The notes beneath the pieces are model-generated. The model saw only the letters and a list, made by a program, of their open reading frames with translations, had not been told where the DNA came from and did no database searches. Below are positions 12,678-27,600 of a DNA stretch of 64,000 nucleotides, piece by piece. This stretch comes from Leptodactylus fallax. Lineage: Eukaryota > Chordata > Amphibia > Anura > Leptodactylidae. The DNA is taken from assembly GCA_947044405.1 (NCBI GenBank), contig CAMRHE010000077.1, forward strand, positions 5,733,501 to 5,797,500, given 5' to 3'. The stretch's first letter is position 1. Every line of letters starts with the position of its first letter. Both the position numbers and the translations under genes were made by a program.

Positions 12678-15600
12678 AGCTATGCTTTCTTGTTTCATTT
12701 TCACGTGAAGAGATTCAGGATAGACTCTTAACAAATGCTCTTACATGATCTAACACTTTAGGTGGTAATAGAATGTATGTTTCTTCGTTTTTCTTAACCT
12801 ATTTTGGATATTAGGTCTTATTATATGCACCACTTTATTTCTGCAGTAGATGTTTATCAACCTGTTTTCATCATTGACTTAGCAATTTGTGGTTATTTTC
12901 AGCTTTCCATCGTCTGGTTCATTCTTCTCCATTTGTGATTTGTTTCTGTGTCCTGTGATTCCATCTCTATCATTATCTCATATCTTCACCTTTTCCTTGT
13001 CACTTCTTCAAGCAGCAGGTAAGATAAAGCATAAATGGGCTGTTACAAGGAGGCAAGATGTTGATTTTCTTTCTTGTACATGCCAGTCTGCATACTTATG
13101 TACCTGCACAATTCACATCACACATAATAATTATATAGAGTATGACATCAGATAGAACAGTCATACATGAGGTGTGAATTCATCTCAGAAGCTAAGTAGG
13201 GATTTTAATGTATCCGCATAGACTTTCACCATCCTTAAAATAATAATTTACATGGAAATCCTTTCTTCATGATAATTCGCTGAACAGAAAATAAAAGCCA
13301 GGAGGGAAAAGAGACTTGCAGATCTTAGAGACATCATCTTCAGAGACGTTTCCTCAAAGTTTGGCTTTCAAGTGCAGTTTCCCAATAACAGGCTATTTCC
13401 CACTTCCTACACTGAATAGGAAACTTTTAATAAAAGGGGAACCTTATTTCACTTGCACATGCTTTTCTGACCCACGGAAACAATGGAAACAAATGGAAAG
13501 TGGGTCTAGCAGAGTCCAATGTTTGATCTTTTTGGACTCCATTTGTCCCATTATGTGAATGAATCTATCCAGGTATATGTTTGACTGCTGTTTTCAGCAA
13601 TTTTGGCATTTATATGCCACCAATGGAAAGCCCTAGAGGAGGGCAGAACATAATGTGAACTTAGCATAAGATGTACCATTATACATGTACATTACATTAT
13701 ATCTTTACATAGAGTACTACAGTTTGCTTGTTTTTATAGCTTTAATAATCACTCATTGTTCTTCTGCCTATGGTAGGAAGCTCCAGTGGTGGCCAGGGCA
13801 GCCCTCTTCTTGGAATGTGCTCGCTTTGTACACAAATGTAATCGAGGAAACTGGCCAGAGTGGATGAAAGGACATCATGTGAACATTGCCAAAAAAGGCC
13901 TTTCACGAGGTCGTTCCCCTATTGTGGGAAATAAACGAAACCAGAAGCTGCAATGGAATGCAGCCAAGCTCTTCTACCAGTGGGGAGATGTAAGTTGGTA
14001 TTTTTAGTTGCTGATTTTTATATCCAGACAGTTCCATCTCTGGTAAGTTTAAACATGCTTTACTATATAACTCAACAGGTCCAGTGGCATTATGTCAAAA
14101 AACAGTAGTTTCAGTTACCATCTATTTCAGGGTTGCACACATGTGACCTGTGATACCATTTTGTGTGTCCACTGACCATCCTGATATAGACTTGCTTGTC
14201 TGTGGCTGGTGGCATCTTACATGTATTTTCTATATCAGAGAAGAAGAGTGGCATGTAGCGCAGGAGAAGGGATGGGTAAGTACTAATAGTGCCCTGTGTG
14301 GCCATTTGTTGGATCACCATATCCGGACAGAATGTGATCTTGTGACTTCTGTGTGGCCCTCTGGAAAATAGTAGATAAGTCAAAAGGAGGGCCGTGCATG
14401 TGCTTGGCTATCTTCATTAAAGTTTTTTGGGGGATTAGTGAAACACATGCATTTATGGTCTTTTCCTTTCTGGAGAGCAACCAAAGGAGAAGGGGAACCC
14501 TATTCTCCTGATAAATGAGAGTCTTGGAAGTGAAACTCAACACCTATCAGATATTATTAGCATACACATTTCATATCCCATAAATGTCTCAAATGGTAAT
14601 ACCCCTATCGTGTCCCTTAAGATTGGATGAATCTGACAATATGGCAAAATGTTGTACATCTCCAGTCTATAGGAATGAAGATTAATATTATAATTGGAAA
14701 CAGGTAAGGTACAGGCCACCATATTGTATGAGTTCCCATGTGAAATCACTTTAGTTGCCTGAAATCTACGATTAGGGATTTTGGTTAATCGTTCTACATA
14801 GATACATGTCATTAATCATCTTTCAGGTGATAGGTGCCCGCCTTAATGAGATATGTCACAGTGAGAGTGAAAGTCCAGCCAATCTGCTGGGACTTATCTA
14901 TGATGAAGAAACCAAGAGAAGATTGAGGAAAGAGGATGAGGAAGAAGACTTTTTAGATGACAGTAAGGAGAATCCCTTTACTACAAGAAACCCTGCTTGT
15001 AAGGAACTCTGCTTTAGGAGCACTCTATTTTCTTTCTTTTCTCTTGATAATTCTTGCTTGGATATTTTAGACAGGTTTATCACCTGTTCCTTGTAGCTCA
15101 CATCAGATCAGCCATCCATTTTTTTTTTTATCCTGGTCAGAAAGTACTAAAGAAAAGGCTATTGAGGGCCAAGTACTCTTGACCTGGTATAAAGACCTTG
15201 ATATGGCTAGATTGTAATGAGTAACCAAGATGCAGGTGGCAATCCTATACACAGGCTGTATGCACAGAACTCTTTGCACGTGCCTTTGGTAGACAGAGTA
15301 ATAGAGGCGGCCCCAAAGTTGGATATCATACTGAGGTAAAGTTTTCTAAACTCTTTTATCTATCTCTGCTGATTTTTATGTATAATCTAGAAAAAACTGG
15401 AAATTGTTGGGTTTTCTAGAAAAAAAAAAAAACTGGCAGATCATGATGTTACTATTATAAATAAATTTCAATACTTAAGGACTTAACCATCACTTTTGGT
15501 AGCCTATTAATCTTCAACCACACATTGCTTTTACCCAACAATCTCTAGGCAAAAAGCAGTGGCTGATTTCAAAGAAGAGTATGCCCACAAATTCTATTGG

Positions 15601-18600
15601 CGAGCCATATGACATTGCTCTACAATGTATATGTGATCTTTATTTCTCCAACAAATGGAATAAAGATTGCAGTGTAAATTATCCATAGCTTCTGCATTCC
15701 CCTAACCTAAAGTGCAGCATCTGTTTGTGTCCAGATGGGTCTATACTGTGTGCCTTATTGCTCTGTGGAAAAACTATGTTATACGTCTTTAAGGCTCTTT
15801 TTCTGTGCAGTCTGTCTCCATATATTTCCAAGGCATTATGGTTCAAGATTTTGATCTTCTTAACCAAAACTTTTGCCATGAAAATGCAGAGTAATAAAAA
15901 ACCTGAATACAAATAGATAAATATAGAATTCATATTATACATAATGCCTTGGCCATATGTGTGCTAACAGTTCATTGTATCTGACTAGAAAATGTCTTGA
16001 ATGTCAACATTTTCTAGTTAGCATTAATTTCTAGAAGTAATATGGTAATAAAAAGCTTATGCAATGTTACAACACAAGATTTGCGCTTTCTTTAACTGAC
16101 AAAATATTTTTTATTGGATATCAAACAAAAAATAAAAATGAAAAAAAAAATCCTAAAATTGATATGTATGAACCAGATGTTTTAGCAATTCTTTATCATT
16201 CCTTTTTATTTATTTTAAAGGAAGCATTGAATTATTTTAAATAGATTTACCATATGTAGTGTTTAAAGGGGTTTTCTGGGCTCACAAGATTGATGACCTA
16301 TCCTTTGCATAGGCCATTAAAGGGGTTATCCAGGATTAGAAAACATGTCTGCTTTCTTCTTCTCAGGAAGTGACATCATGTCCATTAGTCACATGGCCAT
16401 TCTGTAGCTCAGTCTCATTCATTTGAATTGGCTAAGCTGTAGCATTGACATGTGACCATTGGATGTGATGTCACTTCCTGAGAAGAAAAAAGTAGCCATG
16501 TTTTCCCATCCTGGATAACCTCTTTAATTAAAAACCAGTGGGGGGTCTGACACACAGGACCCCGCCGATCAGATGTTTTAAGCAAAACTGGCGCTCCATG
16601 ATCGTCGCCTCTGCTTCACAGACCTGGTGACATCACCTCCTTTGGCTGACCTTTTAATTTATGCTGTGGAAGTGTGGCTGGTTATGCTATTTGATTGTTC
16701 TTGCAGATAATTTTTGCCATGCTGTTATGTTAATGGATTTGAAAAAAAAATTCACTTATGTTGGAAGTGGATGTCACAGATTTTGACACAGATTTTGGCT
16801 TGGAATCCACAGTAAAATCAGATTAAGATTTCCCAATATTTCTTGTTATAATGTGGTCCCCAAAGATTATTTCAAGGGCTATGAGTGCAAAACACAGAGG
16901 GTACTACTGGGTGCTTTGTGACATGCTCCATGTATTCTAGCTCCATTGAACTGTGTTACATGGACCTGACTAAAGAAATTATTTTGACAGTACTCCTATA
17001 TCTATATAGAACCTGTCGATTTTCACTTTCAAGTTCTTAATAAACACAACGTCTACTACGTGCTTTGTGAATCTACCTATAGGAAATAGTGGTAAAAGAC
17101 TGACTCTAATTGGAGTTCTCTTCTGTTAGACCTTTAGTGCCTATTACTGTTTTAGTGTATAGGCCCCCTGAAGGATCATCCCGAACTCTGGTGGGCAGTC
17201 CAACACTGTAATGACTATCTATCAAGTGAATACTATAAATATTAATACTATTAAAAAATAAACATTAAACATACAATAAAAACAATGTAACTCATAAAAT
17301 GTGGTAGTAGAGCAATATAAATAACATTTCAAGACAAACATCTGGACCATGCATATATAGTGTGAAAAACCTTGAAATTTTGTTGAAGTTAAAGTGACCA
17401 TTATATGCTCATTATGTTGTCCATGTAATGGCTTTTTATGTTTTATTATGTTTATGTGACAATATGTCAGATATGCAACCAGAACAGTCCTGCAAAATAT
17501 ATTATGTGATTATCTGCCATAGTTTAGGCTGAAGCTTCAGAAGTGTTTGATGTTTTTTTGCCATGTAGATATATACAAATGTACCTAGACCGAAAATTTT
17601 TGAAGCTCATGAAAAAGACAACTGTGCATAGAGCAATACATGGGATGTTAAAAGCCTCTATGTACAGTACGTATTCTGGTTGCATGTTTCTGAATTATTA
17701 ACATTGCTTTTCTTCTTTAGAAGATATTTTGTAGAATACTGCATGCAATTTCCATGTTATTATTTCTTATTTGCATGCCCCGTATTGAAACATGTTGAGA
17801 AGCTGGTTTATGCAACAATACAGAAAAATAAAGATAGATGTTTGATATTAACATTAATAAAACAGAAATCATTCCAGGAAATACTATTACCGCTATCCGG
17901 TGGCTTTTACATATTACAAAGCCTTTTAGCAATGGAGGTCACTCTCATTTTTTTATATGAGGGTATCAACAGCACAGTTTATATGACAATCATACTTGGC
18001 CTTAATTATTGTGAAGAAATCTTCTTTCTGTACCTCAGCAGTGGAAGAGTGAAGAAATCAGTTAGCCTCTAAAAGTTATCGCCTGATTTCTTCACTCTTC
18101 TACTACTTTCAATGGCTAATACGGTACAACATTATACTACTACTATGTACCTCAGAAGCTCAACCCCATTCCTCCTCCTCCTCACTGGCCTGTGACAGGT
18201 TGTAAGACAAGTGGCTGGAGCAGAAACCTCCCTGTTGTGCCCTGTCTGCAGTAGACAGATTGTTAAAGGTATTGTGTCAATGATAACACTTACTTCACAG
18301 TGTAGAGGAGGTAAATGTCAGATCAATCAGGGACAATGGGAACCTGAAAGTCCCCCTGAATCCTCAATGTGAATGGACCAGTGCTCCATTCACATCTGTG
18401 GGGTTGCTGAATATCATCATCAGCAGATTGCACAACCCATTTAAGTCCTGCTCCCTTGTAAAAGCCTCTTCCCCTCATTCAGTCCTCAGCCAGAGATAAA
18501 GCAGATCAGTGGGAGATTAGCACCTTTGTTCTCTGCAAGATTTCTGCAAGAAAATGATGCTGACTTTCTTGTTTACTTTAGTTTTCATTTTTAGGTTTAG

Positions 18601-21600
18601 ATTTTCTTTAATACAGTCACTACACTCAGTGCTGCCACGTTCCTTGCCAACTCTAGCCAATTCTTTAGGGGTTTGTTTTGCAGTCACCTCATTTACATCA
18701 CATACTTGATTTTACTAGAAGATGATACATCTATAGATAACACCAACGAGTCATCATTACATCCACTGCTGATAATACAGATGATGTCACAACTTATCTA
18801 CTCCCCTACCTGCACAGAATATGTCTAGAAAACTCTCTCTCTCAATGAGTCAGCTCCAGACTATTGCTGCCTATGGCTACGACTGTGCTGTAAGGTGTAT
18901 CACTAAATTGTGTTAAAAGAGCAAAGAAGAATTCAGGCAGCTCCCATAAAAATGTACAAAAATAACATAAAAATCCACAATCAGAACATAAAAACAGGGT
19001 AGAAAAATATTATTTCCCTATGTTCTTTTTCTGTTTTAACTCTGTTTCTTTAGGACTACAGTTTAGCTACAATGCCTAATCTGAGGTAGTCTGAGACATA
19101 CTTCTTGTCTCATCACAGGTAAAGGCAGCCAAAATAAGACAGGGGTTATAATCAGATGAACTCAGACTCCCTGTATGCACTGTGGCTCAACCACAGTCAC
19201 AGATGACAGATCTGCCTTAATTCAGTTGAGCTAAAAAGCAACAAGGGAGCAAAACCTAAGCAAAATAAATAGCCGGTAATCATGTACTAACTTACATATT
19301 ATATGTAGGCTCCTGACTGGAGGGTTTAAAGGGTTGAACACTTTATAGGAAGAATTCTTGAAAGGTTATAGACTATAATAGTCTTTACCTTGCCCCAGCT
19401 CTTAAAGGGGTTTTCCCATCTCCCAGTAGCTTTTCCTGTTGTCTCTTCTTCATACTTCCTTTTTTCTTCCACAAGCTGGTGGGCGGCTTTGACTGTTTGA
19501 TAGACAGGACACTATGAAGTACCTCAGTAGATATAGACATTGTCTTTACCATGAGAGATTATTTATTGGATTACTAGAAATCCATAATACAGATCAAATA
19601 GGCACAGTAAATGTATATTACATTACGCAGGTTTGTATAGAACACTTACACAGACAACAGACTTGCAGGAAACTCAATGTTATCTTTGTGTTTACATAGA
19701 GAGATAACAGACACCATCTGAGCTTTATCAGCAAACTGCAATTGACTGAACTGATTGTCCTGACTGCTGTGTTTGTCTGCACAGTAGAAGCCAGAGAACT
19801 CAGCCTTCCCAGATAGCAGTAAGTCATTCTCTGACCTGTGTTATCAGGCTGGGTGCCTTGACAATGATGTGTACACAATGGGAGGAATAATTTCACATAG
19901 CAGGTAAAAGAAGCAGCATTACTAAAGCAATGTATTTAGGAAAACTCTTGAATTTACATAAGCTAGCTGTATAGGTAAGCTCCATGAGATTGGAATACCT
20001 CTTTAAGACTACTTAATGCAGACTGGAAGGACATAAAATCTCTGGGCCAAGAGATTCCCAAACAACGTTCTCTGGAACTCTAGAATATAGTACTATGCAA
20101 ATTTGGTCAGAGATTTTCTAAATCACAGCACCAAGAAGACCATTCACTTAAACAGTAAGCATAGGCTAATTTCATTATACTTAAAGATTCTTTACAGATA
20201 AGTAAACAAATTTGAGCCAAAGTCTAGCAAAATCTAGCAGAAGGGTACTCTTACACCAACCTTCTTAAAGGTAAGAAGGCAGGAGTAGCATAAACTTCAG
20301 AATTTTCCCTTGGTAATAAGTAGAGATGAGCGAACAAATTTGTTCCGAGCCGGGTTCAACCTGAATATTCCAAATTGTTCAAACTATAATAGATGACATG
20401 CATTGCGGTAAATTATGATACTATGGGGTCTCTTGAGACCCCAGAGTATAACAGTTGGAGGCCCGCCACTATAAAAACATTTATTCTGACCTTCCCTCAC
20501 CTCTTTTGAGCATCCAGCACTCTCCTGGTGGCGCCATGTGCCCGGGGTCACTGCTGAGGCCTATAATTGGGCCTCAGTGGTTACACGGGCATAATGACCA
20601 CCATGACATCATCATGCTCGGCATGCCCTTGTGACTGCTGAGGCCCAAGCACAGGCCTAAGCGGTGACCACGGGCATATGATGTCACTAAGGAGACCTAG
20701 GGAGAGATGGGACACTGCAAGGATGCCCAAAAGAGGTGAGAGAAGGTGAGTATAAATGTTTTTTTTTTTGTTCTTATACACCTCTCCTGGACCTCCACCT
20801 ATCATACTCTGGGGTCTCAAGAGAACCTAGAGCATAATAATTTCACTTCTGGTTCTAGCCGAACTTACACAACAAAAAACGAATCAGCGACCCAAGCCAT
20901 CCCAAACTAAAGGAATCTTGAGGTTTGCCCATCTCTAGTAATAAGGTTAAGAATCAATGGTCTACATTGTATGTCCAAATGCAACATAAACTTGGTTCCT
21001 CTCAATCATTCAGCCATTACATCATTTTACTTTCCTTGGCCCCATAAATCACCCCATGAAATTCTTAAAAACCGTATGTTATACAGTAAAAGAAGCAGCT
21101 TCTCAACATGTGTGTGCTATGTGTTTCAGGACATGACTAAGACTGTTCAATTATGGTGACAGTATAAACATGACATCAATATACGTAAAACCACATGAAA
21201 AGAATTACCATAATTGTACAGAAAATGTCTTGAAGCCTATTAAATAATGTATAGCAAATAAATAAGTAACTGTTCAATGTTTGCAAAACCATTACTCTTT
21301 GCTCCCACTGGCCCATTTTATTTTTAGATGTTAATTTCACTCCAAATTCCCCTGCTTTATTTTTTTTAGGTTGGCTTTTGTTTTTCTATTTCCTTTCTCA
21401 TGTCTGCATCCTCTGCATACTTAATAAAATGTGCCATCAGACATGAGTCTGGTCTGTAGCTAAAGCATAGTGTTGCTTCAGTTTGAGACCCCTGTGAATC
21501 CCAATCATATGAAAGCAGATGCTGATTTAATCCTCCATGTAAAAGGATCCATGGCCAAACGTATGGAGGCATTAAATCAAGTCCTTATAATTAAGAATTT

Positions 21601-24600
21601 ACTCCTCATAAGACGGGCAGGAACTACTGATGGTGCTGATGGCTTCAACTTACCAGCGATCAATTATCATAGATCTAAGGAACCATACAAGGTGTTTCAT
21701 GATTGACTTCAAGTAAAATTGGTAATTTAGTGCCTACACACAAATTGGAACCAGTACTTAGATACTTTCATTCCTAAATTATTAATATGCAAATTTTTGT
21801 AAAATAAGGTATGCACATTGTTTTTATTATAGGGTTGTCCAGTTGGCAAATATTTTTTCAAAAAAGGGTCAGAATAGCATTAAAAAATATATCTCACCGT
21901 TACCATGTCTATTTCAATGCTTCTTTCTCAAGACATAGCAAATAACCACCAGTGATTGGCTGACAGGTCATTTCCTGTGTGTCAAGAGGGACCAGGAAGT
22001 ACAGTGACCAGAGGAGACCTGGAAAGCAGAATGAGAGCAGCGGAGGTTCAGTGAGGTTCCTTTACTATTTTTCATGCCATTCTGACCCTTTAAAAATACT
22101 GACAACCACTGTAAAGCTATATTTGACTTAGAAGGGTACCTAAATAGAGAATGTTTGCATTCTACTTAACATTTACAGTGAAACCTTTCCAAAAAACCCC
22201 AGATCTAGATAACATTTTACATCATAGATTTTCATTTCATTTGTATGTTCTGTATGTTGTCCATCTTCTTTAAGAAACTACCCCCTTAAGTTGTTTTTCA
22301 CTACAATTTCGGGTTGATCATCTTGGAATGTTTCACTGTATAAGGAGCTTCTAAATTGATGTTTTTTTTAAGTGGATAAATGATCATTTTTGGGCACACT
22401 ATCTATTTCTATAACTCGGACCCATCTATGACCCATGATGACTGGTCTCTGGTGTTGGCTGTCTGGTAAGGTCAGTCCTCAGCTGGTATGTAACACTACA
22501 ATGAGCATCTGCTCACTTTATCGAAAATGTCAATTTGTAGGTTCTGTAAATCCAACAAAATGTGGCTGTCCTTTTGCACTGAAGATGTCTGCATGTCAAC
22601 TACTTCTGGAAATCACCACTTTCCTAAGGGAAACCTTCCCATGTCTGCCAAGGCCTAGGGCTGAACCTCTTGTGGTATGTGAAATATAAAAATCTAACAT
22701 TTGTTGTCATATGATGTTATATGGTGCATAAAGTTTTGTTGCAAGTGCATTTGTGGCTATTTCTTCAAATATAAGGCACTGCAAATATTGAAAATATATA
22801 CAGATAGATAGATAGATAGATACGAGAGCTAACCCAACCCTTGTGAAAAGTATCATTACAGAGACGCTTTACAAATATTTGAAGGCAAAAATTACAATCT
22901 CCTGTCTAACATTCAGGACCTTGAGACCTGCCGGCTACGTTTGGACCCAGAGATGGATCGGCACCGATATGAAAGGAAAATCAGCTTTGCTGGTATCCTA
23001 GATGAGAATGAAGATGCTAAGGATTCCCTGCACAGCAGCAGCCATACCTTGAAATCAGACACAGGATGTGAAGAGAAGAAAGGTATAAAATTATTAAACC
23101 TAGTAATATTGTGTACACTGTTGTTTCCTTGTGCGTTAATGTAAAATTTTGTTTTGATTCTTCTCAGTGGAGAGTTGGACACAAAAGGTTTTTATTTATT
23201 TTCTAAAACGTTGTCAAAAGACCATAATAACATAAAATTAGAAATATTGGTAATGTAGGTCATTTATTAAATTAATTGAGAACTTTTTCTGCAAGATTTT
23301 ACATTTTTATCTACATGTTGTATATGTCAAATATTTTGCTGCTTCCTATTTTTTTCCCCAAAAATACTTACCACTAATGTCATTCTTATTTTGTCATATT
23401 ATTGTCTACATTGAAATATTGGTCCTCCTTTTGCTCTTCCTTGGCTTACTTTCATCAACTTATTATTTTACCAAGCTCAGTTGTCTAATTTTCCTGTGTT
23501 TATGCATTCAAAATGTAACAACTTTATCATTTTACCAAAATGAATTCCCTTTGCAAACTGCATATAAGCATTACCCACCATTTGAACTGGGGTGCCTTGG
23601 ACCCCCCAGATAAGATGATTATTAGAGTCCACAGACCTCAAAGTAATAGGCCATACCATCCTTCAAATTTTGGCATGCTTTGCTGGACCATTACTGTCTT
23701 AGAGCCTGGGCCTAGTGGAGGATCCTCTGATGGGTTAGTCTGACAATGTCCAAAAAGAGATGTGTGCCTTATATAGACAATTTCCTTACTAAATTATTTT
23801 TGATAAATATGGTAAGAAGACTAATACTAATAGGGCATTAAATGGGGTAACAATAGTTTTACTTGGACAATAATGTCTTTAATATAATATTTGCGATTGT
23901 AAACAATTTGTGATATAGAGAATTCTTCAACAAGCAAGTGTAGTTTTAAAAGGGTAATCTACTTTCTAATATCAATGGCCTATCCCTGGGGTTTCCTGGT
24001 AATGTGTACATACCGAGAGCCATGTTGCTCACTTGCCATATAAGGTGTAGTGGCGGGTTTAGGCACTTCAGTGCTGCCCCATTTAAGTCCATAGCACAGT
24101 TGTGTTGTGAAAGAAAACTGTCTCTCTATAGTGCAAATGTTTGTCTGCTTTGAAAAGCTCTCCCCCCATAGACTTCTATTGTGCATATTTGAACAGTAGC
24201 AGAAGGGGTCACATAAGTAAAGAAACGGGCCAATTTCTCTAATAAAGTGTATTATGAGGTTTGTTATCTTCTCCTGTACTATAAATTTATGAAAAATAAA
24301 AAGTTTAGTTATTTTTTAATACCCCAATACATATTAGAGCTAAGTCATTCAAAACCAATGGTTTATGAGCATAGGGACCTCTCGACTTTCCCTGACATAA
24401 TTGGATAAGGAAAAAATGGATCTGCATTTTGAGTTTCAACAACTGTTTCTTTTGTTTAGTGTGGATAAGCTGCCACTTGCACCACTACTCACCTCTTCCC
24501 ATTAAAAATACTCTTTTATTAGACTGTGAATGTATAAGTTAAAACATTTCATCTACAGCACTTGTTGGTCTATAGCATATGGTTGCTGTCCGAAGGTATA

Positions 24601-27600
24601 TATATATTGGAGGTCGAGGAATACCTGTCGGTCAAACGAACCTCAACCAATCTGATATTAATGACCGATCCAAGGCATTAAAAATAAAACAAGACCTGGC
24701 AAACCTCTTTAATTTCCTATACATTTTCAGAGTAGGTTTGCCTATTGGGGAGTCTCCATCTACTACAGCAGTATTAATGATAGTTGAGGCTATTTTATAC
24801 TCCTATACTAGCGTTTAAGCTATGTTACCATTGTGTTGTAGTTGTACACATGATCTTTACTGTGTATTTGAGTGGTGTAAAGCTTTTTGTTGAAATAACA
24901 GCTTCTCACGAATTCCATTGCTTGTACAATTGGTTAACATCATTGCCAACCTCTCTGGCCTCCAAATCTAATGTATTTAAAGTGAATTGTCTAAAGTTTT
25001 GTTTTGTCAACCATTAGAGACAATCTGTGTTTATCATTAATTGCTAATAATGAGATGTGAGCGGAGGTCAGAGTACGTCCAGTACATATAAATCTGTTTT
25101 GTGCCACTTTTTGTCTATTTTAGGTGAGTGGTGTCTTTTGATTTATTATTTTTTTCTGTGGTGCTGTTTTCAACAGACCTATTTTTTTTCCTTTTGGAAT
25201 ATATATTTTTTTAATGTTTGTATATCTTATTGCGATACGTGTGATAGAAGCTGATTCTGTACATTTTTTAAACCTTATATTTGTAATACAAGGTGCAAAA
25301 AGTTTACTGAGCAGCTGACAATTACATGTAAAGTTTATACAGCACAGATACATGTCCTTTCATCAAACTCCTATGACTGCAGCATCCATGTCATTAGATT
25401 TATTGGATATATAATACAAGCTAATACATTCTAAAAATGTATAGAATTATAATATATTGACAGAAATGTGTAAGGAATTTAATGTACTGATAATATCAAT
25501 TATAAAAAACCAATAGGAACATAGTTTATTTTCTGTGTGGTCTCGCAAGTTCTGTAGAATGACTTGTTTGTCCTTGTTTGTGAATATAACCAAAAACCTA
25601 TTCATTTAATTTATTTTGTATATGAAACTTTCTTTAAAGATCATCTGCCGCTATGTCTATATTCAGTGATAGCATTTGCAGGAACTTTTAAGCTGACCAT
25701 ACACATTAGATTTTCATTGGGCAACATGGCTGATTTTGGATAATTGGCATGTAAATACTATGATCAGGGGTACAAACAATCTCATCATCGATTGGACGGC
25801 CGTGTGATCTGAAATGTTTTGTGTATGGCCAGCTTTACTTGGTTATGAATGAGTCTAATGGGTGTGGTCAGCCATATTCACTTTCAATGTGATGTCATAT
25901 AAAGACCAAACATTTTCAGTGTCAGATCTAATTTTTGTGGAGCTTGACTTAGTTAAACTACTGGGTGATCAGGCAGATGTGGTGTGTAGGGGATGTTGGT
26001 GTAGATTTTTTTTAGCATGGCCTTATTTCAGGTGCCATGTTACTCCATATTATTAACAGCAATACAGTTATTTACATCTTGCACTTGCCCCACAGTCATA
26101 CCTTCCTGATACTTGGTCTTGCTGCTCCTTTCCTCTATCCTGCTCTGCACTAGAGTGCATATAAGCTATTAAGCTATTATATAGTGTATGAAACCAAGGT
26201 CAGCTAGTTGCACAGGCCAGGACACATTTTCCACAGCATAGACATAACTTTACGCTGCTGGGACCCAATGCTAAATCTGTAATGGGGCCCCCGTTTATCA
26301 TAAAATATCTATAATACTGGTGTTTTCTTATACTGCAGAGATGATTTTGGGCCCCTTGAGGCACCAGAGCCTGATAGCAATTACTACTTCTGCATCCCTA
26401 TAGCTATACCCCTGCTTACCACCAGATTATATCTGTTGTCTAATTTTTTTTTGGCCACTACTGAACTAGAGAAAAATTCTAGGAAAATATTTTGCCATAG
26501 ATATATGTTGGCAGATTCAGTCAACTGTGGTAAAATCTGCGGATAGTATAAAGTGTAGGGTAGGCTAATATTTATCCTGATAAATATTTATTAGGGCTTG
26601 TTCTCATCTAGCAGACCAAGGTGATATATACCACCCTATCAGACAGCAGCATATGATAGAGGAACAAGAAGTTGGGATATATAGGTTTGTGTCGTGTCGG
26701 TATTTACTCTGCTGTTTAGACTAAGGCCCCACATAGCAACCAAAAAGCACTGTGGAAAAAAACGCAGTGGAAACGCATTGCAGTTTTTGTCACAGTGATT
26801 TTCACAAATTTTTTGCTTCCATTACACCTATACGGAAACCACCAGTTTGCTTCAATTTGCAAAAAACGCAAGTGTTTTTCAAATTGCAGCTTTTCCACTC
26901 CAGATTATTTTCTGCAATGTGTGGATGGGATTAGCTAGAATCCCATCCACTTTGCAGGAACTGTAAAACACTGTTTGCAGTATGCAAAATCACAGAGTTT
27001 ATGCTACGTAGGGCCCTGGCCTTACTCAGAAATCCTGCTCCAAATCATATATATAAAATAAAATACAGCCTTAACTTCAGGCAAAACGTAAAACAAAGTC
27101 CTGCTCGTCCGAGCAATAACTAAACAGTAAAAACTAACTATATGTGTGGCTTACTATCAACCACACGAACGAAAGAAAGTAGTACAGTACAGTTTCACCA
27201 GACTCTCAGTGTTTCAGGACAGACCCAGGCGCCTCCTTTCACTCCCAGGATCTGCCCTGAATTGTAGGCTCTGCAGCCTATTATGGCCCAGTAATGAGCC
27301 CAGGACCCACACCTGGGGCTGAGGCCTACTCAAGACCCGCACTGGACCACACATATGTCAGAAATCTGGGGATGATATACCAGGACTCCAGCACTCCGCC
27401 TGTCACCTTCTTACAATATATATATATATACAGTACAGACCAAAAGTTTGGACACACCTTCTCATTCCAAGAGTTTTCTGTATTTTCATGACTATAAAAA
27501 TTGTAGATTCACACTGAAGGCATCAAAACTATGAATTAACACATGTGGAATTATATACTTAACTAAAAAGTGTGAAACAACTGAAAATATGTCTTATATT

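Larger units (their letters stand above)
14963..22540 (+). other. 7.6-kb intron between exons 6 and 7
   Basis: Contains the nested TTAA elements, the Penelope-like tail, a second CTAAAGGAACAC copy, the 605-bp TTAA element and the hAT-type element. The 130-residue open frame at 17680-18072 has no recognisable motif and overlaps the repeat, so I do not call it a gene. Confidence 0.65.

Noticed and set aside
14963..15096. Read-through of exon 6 (KENPFTTRNPACKELC...)
   Set aside because: Homology jumps to SVNPTKCGC in exon 7, and gtaagg at 14963 is a strong donor, so this is intron.
17680..18072. 130-residue open frame on the + strand
   Set aside because: No recognisable motif, lies wholly in an AT-rich intron, and its end runs into the Penelope-like tail. 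Length is within chance for such composition.
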